Of a stretch of DNA of 64,000 nt, positions 25,388 to 34,025 are shown one piece after another. The notes beneath the pieces are model-generated. The model searched no databases, was not told where the DNA came from, and saw nothing but the letters and a program-made list of their open reading frames with translations. Source of the stretch: Dehalococcoidia bacterium (GTDB taxonomy: Bacteria; Chloroflexota; Dehalococcoidia; Tepidiformales; Tepidiformaceae); the NCBI GenBank assembly GCA_022827945.1, contig JAJEIT010000072.1, positions 1-64,000 on the forward strand. Reading direction: 5' to 3'. The position numbers were made by a program, and so were the translations under genes. Position 1 is the first letter of the stretch. Each line of letters starts with the position of its first letter.

Positions 25388-26914
25388 GTGCCTTCCTTCC
25401 TCCAGCGCTTCTCCACGAGGCTGGCCCTCGTCATCGGCGCCGTCCTGGCCATCACGGCGATCGTCGTGCTCTCCTTCGTTCTCCGCGACGGCGGTATTCC
25501 CGCCCCCACCGACGGCATCGGCGACATCCCCACCGCCCACCTCGTCCCCGAGGACATCGCGCTCTACGTCGCCCTCTCCACCGACCTCGACTCGCCCTCC
25601 TGGGGTGGGGCCCTTGATGAGGCGGAAGACGCAGGCGCCGAAGACTCGCTTGCCCAGCTGCGCGAGCTGCTCGCAACCGAGATGGGCATCGACTGGGATG
25701 AGGAGATTGAGCCCTTCCTCGGGGGCGCCGCCGTCCTCTTCGTCTCGAGCCTCGACGCCGAAAACGAAGAAGGCCCTGCCGGCGCCGTCATCTTCCGCGC
25801 GCGCGACGCGACAGCTGCCGAGGCGGTCATCCTGGACCGGCGCAGCGACGGTTTCGAGGCGCGCGAATACCGGGATACGCCCTACAAGGTGATGGAGGAG
25901 GGCGGCGTACTCGCCGTCATCGGCGACCACTTCGTCTACGCCGCGGACGAGCCCACGCTCCACGCCATCGTCGACACCCGGCTCGGCGACACCCGCGCCC
26001 TCGCCGACGCCGACGACTTCCGCCGCCTGCGCAACGCCCTCGAAGGGGACGCGCTCGCCTTCGTCTACATCCACCCGGGCAACGTGATGGACGAGGCCCT
26101 TGAGGCATCCGGCGCGGAGGACGCGCGCGGCGAGGAACCGGACATCCTCGCCACGATCGGCCTCGACGAGCTCTTCGCCGAACCCATCGGTGTGGTCGTG
26201 AAGACGGACGAGGATTCGTTCCGCGTCCAGGCCGCGATGCTCGGCGACCCTGGTCCGCTCGTACCCCTCCTCCGTCCGCGCGACTCCCGCTTCGCCGCGA
26301 TGGTTCCCGCCGAGACCGCCGTCTTCGTCTCCGTCTACGACGTCGCCGGTGTCGTCGACGAGGCCTTCGGCGACACCGGCCTCGCCGCTCGCCTCCGCGA
26401 CGCCGTGCTCGAATCCGCCGACGAGGAAGGCGAACTGGGCCTCGTCGAGGATGTCCTCTCCCTCTTCGAGGGCGAGCTCGCCTTCGCCCTGTGGCCTTCC
26501 CGAGATATGGACGACTTCGGCTTCGTGCTCCTCGCCGAGGTCGACAACGAGGACTACGCCCGCGAGCTTCTGGAGGAGCTCTTCGCCGAGGCCCTCGACG
26601 CAGGCGAGGTGATCCTGTCGGTCGAGGATGGCATTGCCGCCGTCGGTCCGAGCGCCGCCGCCATCGAGGCCGTGCTCGACGGGAACGGCCCCTCCCTCGC
26701 CGGCTCGGAGCACTTCTCCGCCACCGTCGCCACCCTGGACAGGGGGCTGGCCACCTTCGCCTACGTCGATATCACGGGCCTCCTCACCTCCGCCGTCGAC
26801 GAGCTTGAAGCCGTCGACCTCGAGGGAGTTACGCTCGGTCTGATCGTGAACCTCCTCTGGGAGGACGACCGCATGCAGATCGAAGCCGCCTTCGCGAGCG
26901 GCGGGGGCGACTGA
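25388..26914 (+). CDS. DUF3352-family exported or membrane-anchored protein
   Basis: A 508-residue protein from a GTG start, with one N-terminal membrane helix (LALVIGAVLAITAIVVLSFVL) and a large acidic outer domain. Features such as ALYVALSTD, LGGAAVLFVSSLDAE and GPSAAAIEAVLDGNGPSL resemble DUF3352 proteins of Chloroflexota and Cyanobacteria. The halves (about 60-270 and 280-500) look like diverged repeats. Function unknown; signal-anchored with the bulk outside the cell. Confidence 0.78.
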   Translation: MPSFLQRFSTRLALVIGAVLAITAIVVLSFVLRDGGIPAPTDGIGDIPTAHLVPEDIALYVALSTDLDSPSWGGALDEAEDAGAEDSLAQLRELLATEMGIDWDEEIEPFLGGAAVLFVSSLDAENEEGPAGAVIFRARDATAAEAVILDRRSDGFEAREYRDTPYKVMEEGGVLAVIGDHFVYAADEPTLHAIVDTRLGDTRALADADDFRRLRNALEGDALAFVYIHPGNVMDEALEASGAEDARGEEPDILATIGLDELFAEPIGVVVKTDEDSFRVQAAMLGDPGPLVPLLRPRDSRFAAMVPAETAVFVSVYDVAGVVDEAFGDTGLAARLRDAVLESADEEGELGLVEDVLSLFEGELAFALWPSRDMDDFGFVLLAEVDNEDYARELLEELFAEALDAGEVILSVEDGIAAVGPSAAAIEAVLDGNGPSLAGSEHFSATVATLDRGLATFAYVDITGLLTSAVDELEAVDLEGVTLGLIVNLLWEDDRMQIEAAFASGGGD

Positions 26915-26983
26915 GCCCGAGCGATCGCCCATCCCCGTGCGCTATGATTCCCGCCCCGCCAGACGGCGGCTGAGGAGTGCGCC

Positions 26984-27463
26984 ATGCCCGTCGGACCCAA
27001 CGATCTCGAAACCGCCCGCAAGCTCTTTGAGGAAGGCGGATGGGGCAGCGGCGACCCCTACGGCCCCGACCAGTGGTTCGCCGAGGACGCCGTTATGCGC
27101 GACATCGTCGGCCATGAGGATGCGCTGCGTGGCCACGAGGAGATCCGCCAGTTCTGGGCGAGCCAGAAGGTCGGCATCACCCTGCGCGTCCCGGTCGAAG
27201 ACCTCTACGTCGCCGAGGGCCACCGCGGCGTCGCCGTCCTCTGGATGGCCTACGTCCAGATCATGGACGAGGAGAACGAGAACTACGCCAAGTGGATCAC
27301 CTTCGAGGGCATGTCCCGCCTCGAGTTCAACGACGAAGGCAAGGTGACGCTCGAGGTCGATTACCACCACGGCCCCCAGGGCGTGACCGATAGCTGGGTC
27401 GCCCACTGGAACGCCCGCCGCGCCCGCCCCTGGAAGGAGCTCGGCGAGATCACCGGCGCCTGA
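26984..27463 (+). CDS. SnoaL/NTF2-like protein, tandem copy A
   Basis: A 159-residue cone-shaped alpha+beta barrel protein judged by WFAEDAVMRDIVGHEDALRGHEEIRQFW and the terminal WVAHWNARRARPW. Such proteins are isomerases, hydrolases or binding proteins for small hydrophobic molecules. Shine-Dalgarno GAGGAG precedes the ATG. An adjacent copy with about 24 substitutions over 159 residues follows 55 bases downstream, including the leader, so this is a recent tandem duplication. Confidence 0.8.
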   Translation: MPVGPNDLETARKLFEEGGWGSGDPYGPDQWFAEDAVMRDIVGHEDALRGHEEIRQFWASQKVGITLRVPVEDLYVAEGHRGVAVLWMAYVQIMDEENENYAKWITFEGMSRLEFNDEGKVTLEVDYHHGPQGVTDSWVAHWNARRARPWKELGEITGA

Positions 27464-27518
27464 CCGCCGGCGAACCCTGTCGTTCCCACCCCGCCAGACC
27501 ACCGCTGAGGAGTGCGCC

Positions 27519-27998
27519 ATGCCCGTCGGACCGAACGATCTTGAAACCGCCCGCAAGCTCTTCGAGGAGGGCGGCTGGAGCAGCGGCGACCCCTACGGCC
27601 CCGACCAGTGGTTCGCCGAGGATGCCGTCATGCGCGACGTCGTCGGCCATGCGGAGCCCCTGCGCGGCCGCGAGGAGATTCGCGAGTTCTGGGCCAGCCG
27701 CCGGGTTGGTATCACCCTCCGCGTCCCCGTCGAGGAGCTCTACGTCGCCGAGGGTCACCGTGGCGTCGCCGTCCTCTGGATGGCCTACGGCCAGATCGTC
27801 GACGAGGAGAGCGACGACTACGGCAGGTGGGTCAGCTTCGAAGGCATGTCCCGCCTCGAGTTCAACGACGCCGGCGAAGTGACCCTCGAGGTGGACTACC
27901 ACCACGGCGGCCAGGGCGTCGTCGATAGCTGGGTCGCCCACTGGAACGCGCGCCGCGCCCGCCCCTGGAAGGAGCTCGGCGAGATCACCGGCGCCTAG
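27519..27998 (+). CDS. SnoaL/NTF2-like protein, tandem copy B
   Basis: Second copy, 159 residues, about 85 percent identical by eye to copy A, with the same leader sequence (CTGAGGAGTGCGCC) before the ATG. Most changes cluster in residues 45-65 and 88-105, regions that line the cavity in this fold, so the copies may have diverged in ligand. Function unknown. Confidence 0.8.
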   Translation: MPVGPNDLETARKLFEEGGWSSGDPYGPDQWFAEDAVMRDVVGHAEPLRGREEIREFWASRRVGITLRVPVEELYVAEGHRGVAVLWMAYGQIVDEESDDYGRWVSFEGMSRLEFNDAGEVTLEVDYHHGGQGVVDSWVAHWNARRARPWKELGEITGA

Positions 27999-28004
27999 GC
28001 CTCG

Positions 28005-28397
28005 CTACTCGCTCAGGAACATCGGGCCCGGAGGTGCGCTCGCGGCCGCCGCCTCCGTCACCTCCAGCATGTCCCGGATGCGCTCCGCCTCGCGTCCCAG
28101 TTCATCGGGGCTGAGCGAGTAGGCATGCCGTGCGATTCCGCCCATCCCCCGCGACCCCCACTCCACCACCAGGTCCTCGATCTCGTCCAGCACCGGACCG
28201 GGCACGGCCTTGCGCGGCAGCCGCAGCTCCGCGATCCGCGTCCACGCCGCCGCCAGGCCCTGCGGCGTCGGTTCCTCCGCGCCGAGGTCACCCACCGCGT
28301 CCCGCAGCCGCGCGATCGTCGGCTCCAGCTGGTGCGCCGTGTAGGTGGCGTCGTGGTCGTCGCGCAGGATGTCCGGCAGGTCCAGGTTGATGGGCAT
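28005..28397 (-). CDS. Hypothetical protein
   Basis: A 130-residue soluble, mostly helical, acidic protein beginning MPINLDLPDILRDDHDATYTAHQLE. Nothing I recognise as a family. The start is the ATG at 28397; an extension to 28457 is open but would overlap the VapB promoter. Convergent with the NTF2-like duplicate and divergent from the toxin-antitoxin module. Confidence 0.6.
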   Translation of the reverse strand: MPINLDLPDILRDDHDATYTAHQLEPTIARLRDAVGDLGAEEPTPQGLAAAWTRIAELRLPRKAVPGPVLDEIEDLVVEWGSRGMGGIARHAYSLSPDELGREAERIRDMLEVTEAAAASAPPGPMFLSE

Positions 28398-28448
28398 GGC
28401 GGCAGTGTAGCGCCCCGCAGCGCCCTTCGGGAGGCTGTTTCCATCCGA

Positions 28449-28479
28449 AGTGGTCACGTACTGCTACCATAGTGGTCAC
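28449..28479 (+). promoter_or_regulatory. Operator-promoter of the VapBC-type module
   Basis: Two identical AGTGGTCAC sites (28449-28457, 28471-28479), 22 bases apart (two helical turns), flank a TACCAT -10 box (28465-28470). TGGTCAC occurs once more over the antitoxin start at 28503. This is the arrangement expected for autorepression by the antitoxin-toxin complex. Confidence 0.6.
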
Positions 28480-28501
28480 ATTGGCACGGGAGAGCGCGAT
28501 C

Positions 28502-28777
28502 ATGGTCACGGAGAGGGACGATGGAGCCCGCACCATGAAGGCGTCCGAGTTCAAGGCGAGGTGCCTTGCCCTCATGGACGAGATCGCCGAGAGCGGCGAA
28601 GAGATCATCATCACCAAGCGCGGCAAGCCCGTTGCCAGGCTCGCCCCCTGCGAGGACAAGCCGGCCCCCTGGTTCGGGCGCGACCGCGACAGCATCGTCA
28701 TGCACGACGACCTGATCGAGCCCGTGGACGTCGAGTGGGAGGCGGAGACCGACCCCGACCGTGTCCTCAATCCATGA
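28502..28777 (+). CDS. Phd/YefM-type antitoxin
   Basis: A 91-residue antitoxin. The N-terminal domain MKASEFKARCLALMDEIAESGEEIIITKRGKPVARL is the typical Phd/YefM DNA-binding fold, and the acidic tail should wrap the toxin. The ATG at 28502 was chosen because GGGAG lies upstream; an ATG at 28472 would overlap the operator. Its stop overlaps the toxin start as ATGA, so antitoxin and toxin are translationally coupled. Confidence 0.87.
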   Translation: MVTERDDGARTMKASEFKARCLALMDEIAESGEEIIITKRGKPVARLAPCEDKPAPWFGRDRDSIVMHDDLIEPVDVEWEAETDPDRVLNP

Positions 28778-29172
28778 TCCTGCTCGACACACACGTCCTC
28801 GTCTGGCTCCGTTTCGGTGACAGGATGCTCGGAAGGCGAGCACGTGGCGTCATCGAGCGCGCCGCCCGGGACGGAACCCTTGCCGTCTCCACCATTACCT
28901 TCTGGGAGGCCGGCATGCTGCAGGAAAAGGGGCGCGTCGAGTTGCCGGCCGACCTCTCCGCCTGGCGCGCTTCCCTCCTGCGGGAGGGCCTCGTCGAGAT
29001 CCCCGTTGACGGCGCCATCGCCGTCCGCGCCGGTTCCCTGCGCGACATCCACGGCGACCCTGCCGACCGCGTCATCCTCGCCACCGCCCTCGAGGGGCAC
29101 CGCCTCATCACCGCCGATGCGCGCCTGCTCGACTGGCCCGGCGACATCGCCCGCCTCGACGCCCGCGTCTGA
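28774..29172 (+). CDS. VapC-type PIN-domain toxin
   Basis: A 132-residue PIN-domain ribonuclease. Acidic metal ligands are in MILLDTHVLVWLR (Asp5), the central FWEAGML (Glu) and DPADRVILATAL and LITADARLL near the C-terminus. It would cleave RNA when free of the antitoxin encoded immediately upstream (ATGA overlap). Confidence 0.9.
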   Translation: MILLDTHVLVWLRFGDRMLGRRARGVIERAARDGTLAVSTITFWEAGMLQEKGRVELPADLSAWRASLLREGLVEIPVDGAIAVRAGSLRDIHGDPADRVILATALEGHRLITADARLLDWPGDIARLDARV

Positions 29173-29245
29173 CCCCCGGGACACCGCTAGAATCCTGCAG
29201 CGACCGCAGACCCGAACGAGGGGCGGCCGCCAGGAGACTCCCGCC

Positions 29246-29854
29246 ATGAGCATCACAAGCGACATCTTCGAAGTCATGGACACCTGCCGCGCCATGCGCC
29301 GGCTCAAGCCCGACCCCGTCGACCGCGACCTCCTCCGCAAGCTCGTGCACGCCGCCACCCGCGCCCCCAGCGCCGGCAACACGCAGCTCTGGGGCTTCCT
29401 CATCGTCGACGAACCCGAGGGCAAGCAGTTCCTCGGCGAACTCATGCGCGAGCAGTTCGGGGCGCGCTTCCAGGTGCCCGAGGGCGACGAGCCGCCCGCC
29501 CGCATGATGCGCGCCGTCGCCGAGCTCGTGAACAACTTCGACCAGGTGCCCGCCGTCATCTTCCCCTGCGTCGAGAACGGCTATCCGCCGGGCGGCGAGC
29601 CCAACCCCATGTTCATGTGGTCGACCATCTACCCCGCCACCCAGAACCTCCTCCTCACCGCCCGCGCCCTCGGCCTGGGCGCCGCCATGACGACCTTCCA
29701 GATGGCCAACGAGGAGGCCATCAAGGAGCGCTTCGGCGTCCCCGGGAACGTCTCCATCGGCGCCACCATCCCCGTCGGCTATCCGAAGGGCCGCTTCGGT
29801 CCGGTCACGCGCAAGCCGGTGGAGGAAGTCATCCACTGGAACGGCTGGAACTAG
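29246..29854 (+). CDS. Nitroreductase-family flavoprotein
   Basis: A 202-residue FMN-dependent nitroreductase-like enzyme. RAMRRLKPDPVDRDLLRKLV and AATRAPSAGNTQLWGF form the FMN-binding N-terminus, and ATQNLLLTARALGLGAAMTTF the dimer core. AGGAG precedes the ATG by eight bases. Reduces nitro or quinone-like compounds with NAD(P)H; the physiological substrate is unknown. Confidence 0.9.
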   Translation: MSITSDIFEVMDTCRAMRRLKPDPVDRDLLRKLVHAATRAPSAGNTQLWGFLIVDEPEGKQFLGELMREQFGARFQVPEGDEPPARMMRAVAELVNNFDQVPAVIFPCVENGYPPGGEPNPMFMWSTIYPATQNLLLTARALGLGAAMTTFQMANEEAIKERFGVPGNVSIGATIPVGYPKGRFGPVTRKPVEEVIHWNGWN

Positions 29855-29864
29855 CGAGCGCCCC

Positions 29865-30686
29865 TCAGTCCCCGTCGCGCGGAGGCAGCTCGACGGGGAC
29901 GCCTACCCACGCGCCAATGTTCTCGCCCGTGCGCCCCTCCGGCCCCTCGCGCAGCAGGTCCAGCGTGAGCCCCGCGATCTGCTCCGACCGGATCCACGTC
30001 TCGACCCGGTAGGGAAAGGGGCGACCCTGCCAGTACGCGCGCAGCATGGGTGTGTCCGTCTCGCCCATGCAGATCGCGTTCACCCGCACCCCGTGCTCCC
30101 GCAGCGCCCCCGCCCACGCCTGCGTCAGACCGGTCAGGGCGAACTTCGAGGCGCTGTACAGGTCGGTGAACGGCGGCCGCTCGCCCACGATCGCGAGCTC
30201 CTCCGGCGTCCGCGGCATCAGCGGCTTCGGGGGCACCACGTAGTAGGTGCTCATGTTCACGATGTCGCCCCCGCCCCGCTCGACCATGCCCGGCATCACC
30301 GCCCGCCCGAACAGGAAGCACCCGCGCAGGTTCGTCCCCATGATCGACTCGTACTCCCGCAGCGCCTTGCTCCGCGGGTCCTGAACCGTGTGGTCGGCCC
30401 AGACGGCCGCGTTGTTCACGAGGATGTCGACCCCGCCGAACCGCTCCGCCGCCAGGTCGATCGTGCGGTACACGTCCTCCGGCTCCGAGACGTCCGCGAC
30501 CACTCCCACCACCTCGCCGCCGCCCCGTGCCGTCACCTCTTCGGCCACCTCCTCCACCAGCGGGCGCAGGTCGCACGTCACGACGCGCGCGCCCTCGGCC
30601 GCCAGCGCCTCCACGCAGGCGAGCCCGATCCCCATCGCCCCGCCCGTGACGACCGCGACCTTGTCCGCCAGGAACGGCTCGCTCAC
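29865..30686 (-). CDS. Short-chain dehydrogenase/reductase
   Basis: A 273-residue SDR with VTGGAMGIGLACVEAL for cofactor binding, NNAAVWADHT, and the catalytic pair in YSASKFALTG. Starts three bases after the stop of another SDR on the same strand, so these two form an operon, perhaps acting on successive steps of one pathway. Substrate not predictable. Confidence 0.9.
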   Translation of the reverse strand: MSEPFLADKVAVVTGGAMGIGLACVEALAAEGARVVTCDLRPLVEEVAEEVTARGGGEVVGVVADVSEPEDVYRTIDLAAERFGGVDILVNNAAVWADHTVQDPRSKALREYESIMGTNLRGCFLFGRAVMPGMVERGGGDIVNMSTYYVVPPKPLMPRTPEELAIVGERPPFTDLYSASKFALTGLTQAWAGALREHGVRVNAICMGETDTPMLRAYWQGRPFPYRVETWIRSEQIAGLTLDLLREGPEGRTGENIGAWVGVPVELPPRDGD

Positions 30687-30689
30687 GCG

Positions 30690-31463
30690 TCAGCCGTTCG
30701 CGTAGATGCCGGCGTCGACGATCAACGTCTGGCCGGTCATCATGCGGCTCTCGTCCGAGGCCAGGAACACGGCCGTGCCCGTCAGGTCGCCCGGCTCGAG
30801 CGACGTCCCCAGCGCTGCCTGCTGCCGCATGTGCTCGGCGAACGCCTCCGGCACGACCCGCCGCGTCGCGTCCGTCATCGTCACGCCCGGCGCGATCGCG
30901 TTCACGCGGATGTTCGAGGGCCCCGCCGTCTTCGCCATCGACTTCGTCAGGTACACCACCCCCGACTTCGAGAGCCCGTAGGCGTAGTTCGGGAAGTTCT
31001 CCACCTCCCCCGGCGGCTTGTTGAACATGTACGAGGCGATCGAGGAGATGTTGATGATCGAGCCGCCGCCCTGCTCCTTCATCTGCGGGAACACCGCCCG
31101 CCCGCACACAAGGATGCCGACCAGGTTCACGTCCAGCACCCGCCGCAGGTAGTCGATGCTCGGGTCCCCCACCTCCAGGTCGTAGTAGATGGCGGCGTTG
31201 TTCACGAGGATGTCGACCCGCCCGAAGCGCTCGACCGTGTCCTGGACCATCTTCGCCGCCCCTTCTTCGTCCGCCACGTCGGCGTGGATGGCGAGCGCCG
31301 ACGCTCCCGTCGCCTCGATCTCCGACTCGACCTGCTTCGCTTCCTCAGCCCGCAGGTCGGCGACGGCCACGGACGCGCCCTCCTCCGCGAAGCGCAGGCT
31401 GTACTCCCGCCCGATGCCCTGTCCCCCGCCCGTGACGATCGCGACCTTGTCCTGCAAGCGCAT
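30690..31463 (-). CDS. Short-chain dehydrogenase/reductase
   Basis: A 257-residue SDR starting MRLQDKVAIVTGGGQGIGRE, with NNAAIYYD, catalytic Ser in INISSIASY and the YGLSKSGVVYLTK tyrosine-lysine motif. The ATG at 31463 is the natural start; a longer frame upstream is unconserved. First gene of the two-SDR operon. Confidence 0.9.
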   Translation of the reverse strand: MRLQDKVAIVTGGGQGIGREYSLRFAEEGASVAVADLRAEEAKQVESEIEATGASALAIHADVADEEGAAKMVQDTVERFGRVDILVNNAAIYYDLEVGDPSIDYLRRVLDVNLVGILVCGRAVFPQMKEQGGGSIINISSIASYMFNKPPGEVENFPNYAYGLSKSGVVYLTKSMAKTAGPSNIRVNAIAPGVTMTDATRRVVPEAFAEHMRQQAALGTSLEPGDLTGTAVFLASDESRMMTGQTLIVDAGIYANG

Positions 31464-31567
31464 GGCGCTCCCCCTCGTGCGTGTTGGCGGGGAGCTTAGC
31501 GCGCCGCTCCCCGCCCCGTCCCGCGCGGTACCATCCCCGCCCAACTACGAGTCCAAGGAGACCTCGC

Positions 31568-31981
31568 ATGGACGACCGAGAACGCGCCAACGACGAACTC
31601 GTCACCCGCTTCTGCAGGGAGTGGGACGCCGCCTACCTGACCACCGAGGCGATGGCCCCCTACTTCACCGCCGACGCCGTCTATCACAACATCCCCCTGC
31701 CCCCGATCGAGGGCGGAGCCAGCATCGCCGCCATGCTCGGCGGCGGCGGCGCCCCGGACGAGGAGCGCGGCAGCAAGAACCTCGGCTGGGTCGTCCACCA
31801 CCAGGCCGCCAACGGCGATGTCGTCCTGAACGAGCGCACCGACAGCTTCGAGGTCGCCGGAAAGCGCTGGGACGTGCCCGTCTGCGGCGTCTTCGTCATC
31901 CGCGACGGCAAGATCGCCCGCTGGTCCGACTACTTCGACATGGACCACACCTGGCTTCCCCGCCCGCCCCGCGACGGCTAG
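31568..31981 (+). CDS. Limonene-epoxide-hydrolase/SnoaL-like protein
   Basis: A 137-residue NTF2-fold protein: TRFCREWDAAYLTTEAMAPYFTADAVYHNIPLPPIEGGASI resembles limonene-1,2-epoxide hydrolase family proteins, and ERTDSFEVAGKRWDVPVCGVFVIRDGKIARWSDYFD carries the catalytic-type aspartates. AAGGAG precedes the ATG. May hydrate an epoxide or bind a terpenoid; it faces the SDR operon. Confidence 0.82.
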   Translation: MDDRERANDELVTRFCREWDAAYLTTEAMAPYFTADAVYHNIPLPPIEGGASIAAMLGGGGAPDEERGSKNLGWVVHHQAANGDVVLNERTDSFEVAGKRWDVPVCGVFVIRDGKIARWSDYFDMDHTWLPRPPRDG

Positions 31982-31992
31982 CGCGGACATAA

Positions 31993-32020
31993 GAAAGGGG
32001 CCGCCTGGGCGGCCCCTTTC
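31993..32020. terminator. Bidirectional terminator
   Basis: A perfect 12-bp stem (GAAAGGGGCCGC / GCGGCCCCTTTC) with a CTGG loop lies between the convergent SnoaL-like gene and hsp20. The A/T-rich outer ends give a short U-run in both directions. Confidence 0.85.
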
Positions 32021-32047
32021 CGGGGAGGGATGGCGACCGAGCCGGCG

Positions 32048-32479
32048 TTAGCCGGTCGCGATCTTGATCTGCCGCGGCTTCGCCACCGCCGGCACCGGGA
32101 TGCGCAGCGTCAGCACGCCGTTCTTGAGCTCGGCGTTCACTTCCGCCTCGTGCAGCACCCCCGGAAGGGCCAGCCGCCGGCTCAGAGTCGACCAGCGCCG
32201 CTCGCGGCGGTGATAACGCTCGTCCTCGCTCGCCTCGCTCACGCTGTGCTCGGCCTTGATGGAGAGCACGCCCTGGTGGAGCTGCACGTCGATCTCGTCC
32301 TCGGCGAAGCCGGGGAGGGAGGCGCGCACGATCAGTTCCTGCTCGGTCTCGGAGATGTCGACGCCGAGGGCGCCCTCGTCGTAACCGCTCGCATCGGCCG
32401 GGCCGAACGCACGGTTGAAGAAGCGCTCCATGAACTCACGGGGCGAGTCGAAGGGGTCGTACCGGACGATTCCTGCCAT
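32048..32479 (-). CDS. Small heat-shock protein Hsp20
   Basis: A 143-residue alpha-crystallin-domain chaperone that holds unfolded proteins. The crystallin domain runs from about residue 40 (GVDISETEQELIVRASLPGF) to ELKNGVLTLRIP near residue 130, with the IxI-like tail KPRQIKIATG. A CIRCE-like operator overlaps its promoter, so HrcA repression with heat induction is expected. Confidence 0.92.
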   Translation of the reverse strand: MAGIVRYDPFDSPREFMERFFNRAFGPADASGYDEGALGVDISETEQELIVRASLPGFAEDEIDVQLHQGVLSIKAEHSVSEASEDERYHRRERRWSTLSRRLALPGVLHEAEVNAELKNGVLTLRIPVPAVAKPRQIKIATG

Positions 32480-32524
32480 GTCTCTTGATACTCCTCTCAC
32501 AATAGGATTGTGAAGTCTGAGGAG

Positions 32525-32563
32525 AGTATCGCGAGTATTGGCACTCTTGTCAAGAGAGTGCCA
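32525..32563 (-). promoter_or_regulatory. CIRCE-like operator overlapping the hsp20 promoter
   Basis: The perfect inverted repeat TGGCACTC-N9-GAGTGCCA (32563-32539 on the minus strand) matches the CIRCE layout TTAGCACTC-N9-GAGTGCTAA apart from the A/T-to-G/C change in the outer part. The nine-base spacer contains the -35 TTGACA (32553-32548), 17 bases from a GATACT -10 box (32530-32525). Confidence 0.82.
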
Positions 32564-32583
32564 GAAGGCCAGGGAAAGAGAAA

Positions 32584-32611
32584 CGCCGGGGGTGCGAGAG
32601 CCGCCCCGGCG
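32584..32611 (-). terminator. Terminator of the P450 gene
   Basis: CGCCGGGG and CCCCGGCG form an 8-bp stem nine bases after the P450 stop, followed on the minus strand by TTTCTCTTT: a standard intrinsic terminator. Confidence 0.8.
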
Positions 32612-32619
32612 CTTCGGTG

Positions 32620-33882
32620 CTACGCCTTGTCGAACAGGATGTGGAGCTCGTGCAGGCCCCGCAGGATGTAGCTCGGCTGGTGCGTCGGAGCGGGGTAGTC
32701 GGGGTCCAGGCGGAAGTTCTTCATCCGCTTCAGGACCTCCTCGAACGCCACCCGGATCTCCAGCCGCGCCAGGGCCGCGCCCACGCAGTAGTGTGGCCCC
32801 GCGCTGAACGCCATCTGGCTGCGCGCGTTCTCCCGCTCCACGTCGAACTCCGCCGCGTTCGCAAACTCGCACTCGTCCCGGTTCGCGGCCGCGTAGATGA
32901 GCATCATCAGCTGGCCCTCGGGGAGATCGACGCCGCCGAGGGTGACCGGCTTCGTCGTGCGCCGGAATAGGGCCCGCACGGGCGTCTCCACCCGCAGCGT
33001 CTCCTCCACCATGTTCGTGATCAGCGAGGGGTCGTCCTGGACCTTCGCCAGCTCGTCCGGGTTCTCGACGAAGAGCAGCATCGTGCTGCCGATGCAGTGC
33101 GCCGTCGTCTCCTTCCCGGCCACCTGCAGCTGCTGGAGGATGCTCAGGATCTCGGCGTCGTTCAGCGGGCGCTGCCCATCGTCCGGGTGGTCCATCTCGA
33201 CCGTCGCCAGGGTCGTGATGATGTTGTCCTTGGGGTTCTCCCGCGCCTCCTGGGCCCGCATCAGGAAGTACTCCTGCAGGTCCAGCCCCGCCTTGAGGAT
33301 GGCGCGCTCCTCCTCGGGCGGGATCTGCCGCTCGATGCCGCCGATGGCCGTATCGGCTCGCGCCTTGTAGTCCTTCAGATCCTTCCGCGGCACCCCGATC
33401 TGGTCGGCGATCACCGCCATCGGCACCTCGTCGGCGAACTGCTTCGTGAAATCCACCTTGCCGTCGTCGATGAACTCGTCGATCAACCCCGTCACGATCT
33501 CGCGCACGTAGCCTTCCATGCTGGCCACGCGCCGAGCCGAGAGCGCCTTGTTCACGAGGGAGCGGTAACGCTGGTGATACGGCGGGTCGGCGGACAGGAG
33601 CGTGGCCGCGTTCGACCGGTTCACGGTCTCGCGCAGCATCTTCAACTCCTCGTCCACGTCCTCTTCCTGCTGCAGGACCAGGTCGGCCGGCCCCGTCGGG
33701 ATGGCCGACGAGTACGTGAGCGGGTCGTGCACCACTTCGGTCAGCAGCTCGTGCGTGCTCACCACGGCCATGCCCAGCTCGGGCACGAAGTGCACGGGCG
33801 CCTCCTCGTGAAGCGCCTTGTAGAACGGGTACGGGCACTCCAGCGTCTCTGGATCAAGCAGGTTGAAGTCGGCAACGGCCAT
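32620..33882 (-). CDS. Cytochrome P450
   Basis: A 420-residue soluble bacterial P450 monooxygenase. The I-helix oxygen-binding motif is VAGKETTAH, the K-helix ExxR is EETLR, and the heme-binding loop FSAGPHYCVGAALARLE supplies the thiolate cysteine near residue 360. Hydroxylates a lipophilic substrate using electrons from a ferredoxin; no dedicated ferredoxin or reductase lies next to it. Stands alone, with its own terminator. Confidence 0.95.
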   Translation of the reverse strand: MAVADFNLLDPETLECPYPFYKALHEEAPVHFVPELGMAVVSTHELLTEVVHDPLTYSSAIPTGPADLVLQQEEDVDEELKMLRETVNRSNAATLLSADPPYHQRYRSLVNKALSARRVASMEGYVREIVTGLIDEFIDDGKVDFTKQFADEVPMAVIADQIGVPRKDLKDYKARADTAIGGIERQIPPEEERAILKAGLDLQEYFLMRAQEARENPKDNIITTLATVEMDHPDDGQRPLNDAEILSILQQLQVAGKETTAHCIGSTMLLFVENPDELAKVQDDPSLITNMVEETLRVETPVRALFRRTTKPVTLGGVDLPEGQLMMLIYAAANRDECEFANAAEFDVERENARSQMAFSAGPHYCVGAALARLEIRVAFEEVLKRMKNFRLDPDYPAPTHQPSYILRGLHELHILFDKA

Positions 33883-34025
33883 TGCGGTTCACTCCCAGAA
33901 CGCCCGCGGGCGTGGTCGCCGAATCGTACGGACTTTGCCTCCCAGCCGCACCCGCGCCGGCGCCGGGTACCCGCAGCGTCCTGCAACGAGACGCCCCGCA
34001 CCGCCTCCACCCCTCGCGGCGGAAA

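Noticed and set aside
32490-32527. RNA thermometer sequestering the hsp20 Shine-Dalgarno site
   Set aside because: The 5' arm of the outer stem overlaps the -10 box and would lie upstream of the predicted transcript start, so only the inner TCACAAT/ATTGTGA hairpin is transcribed.
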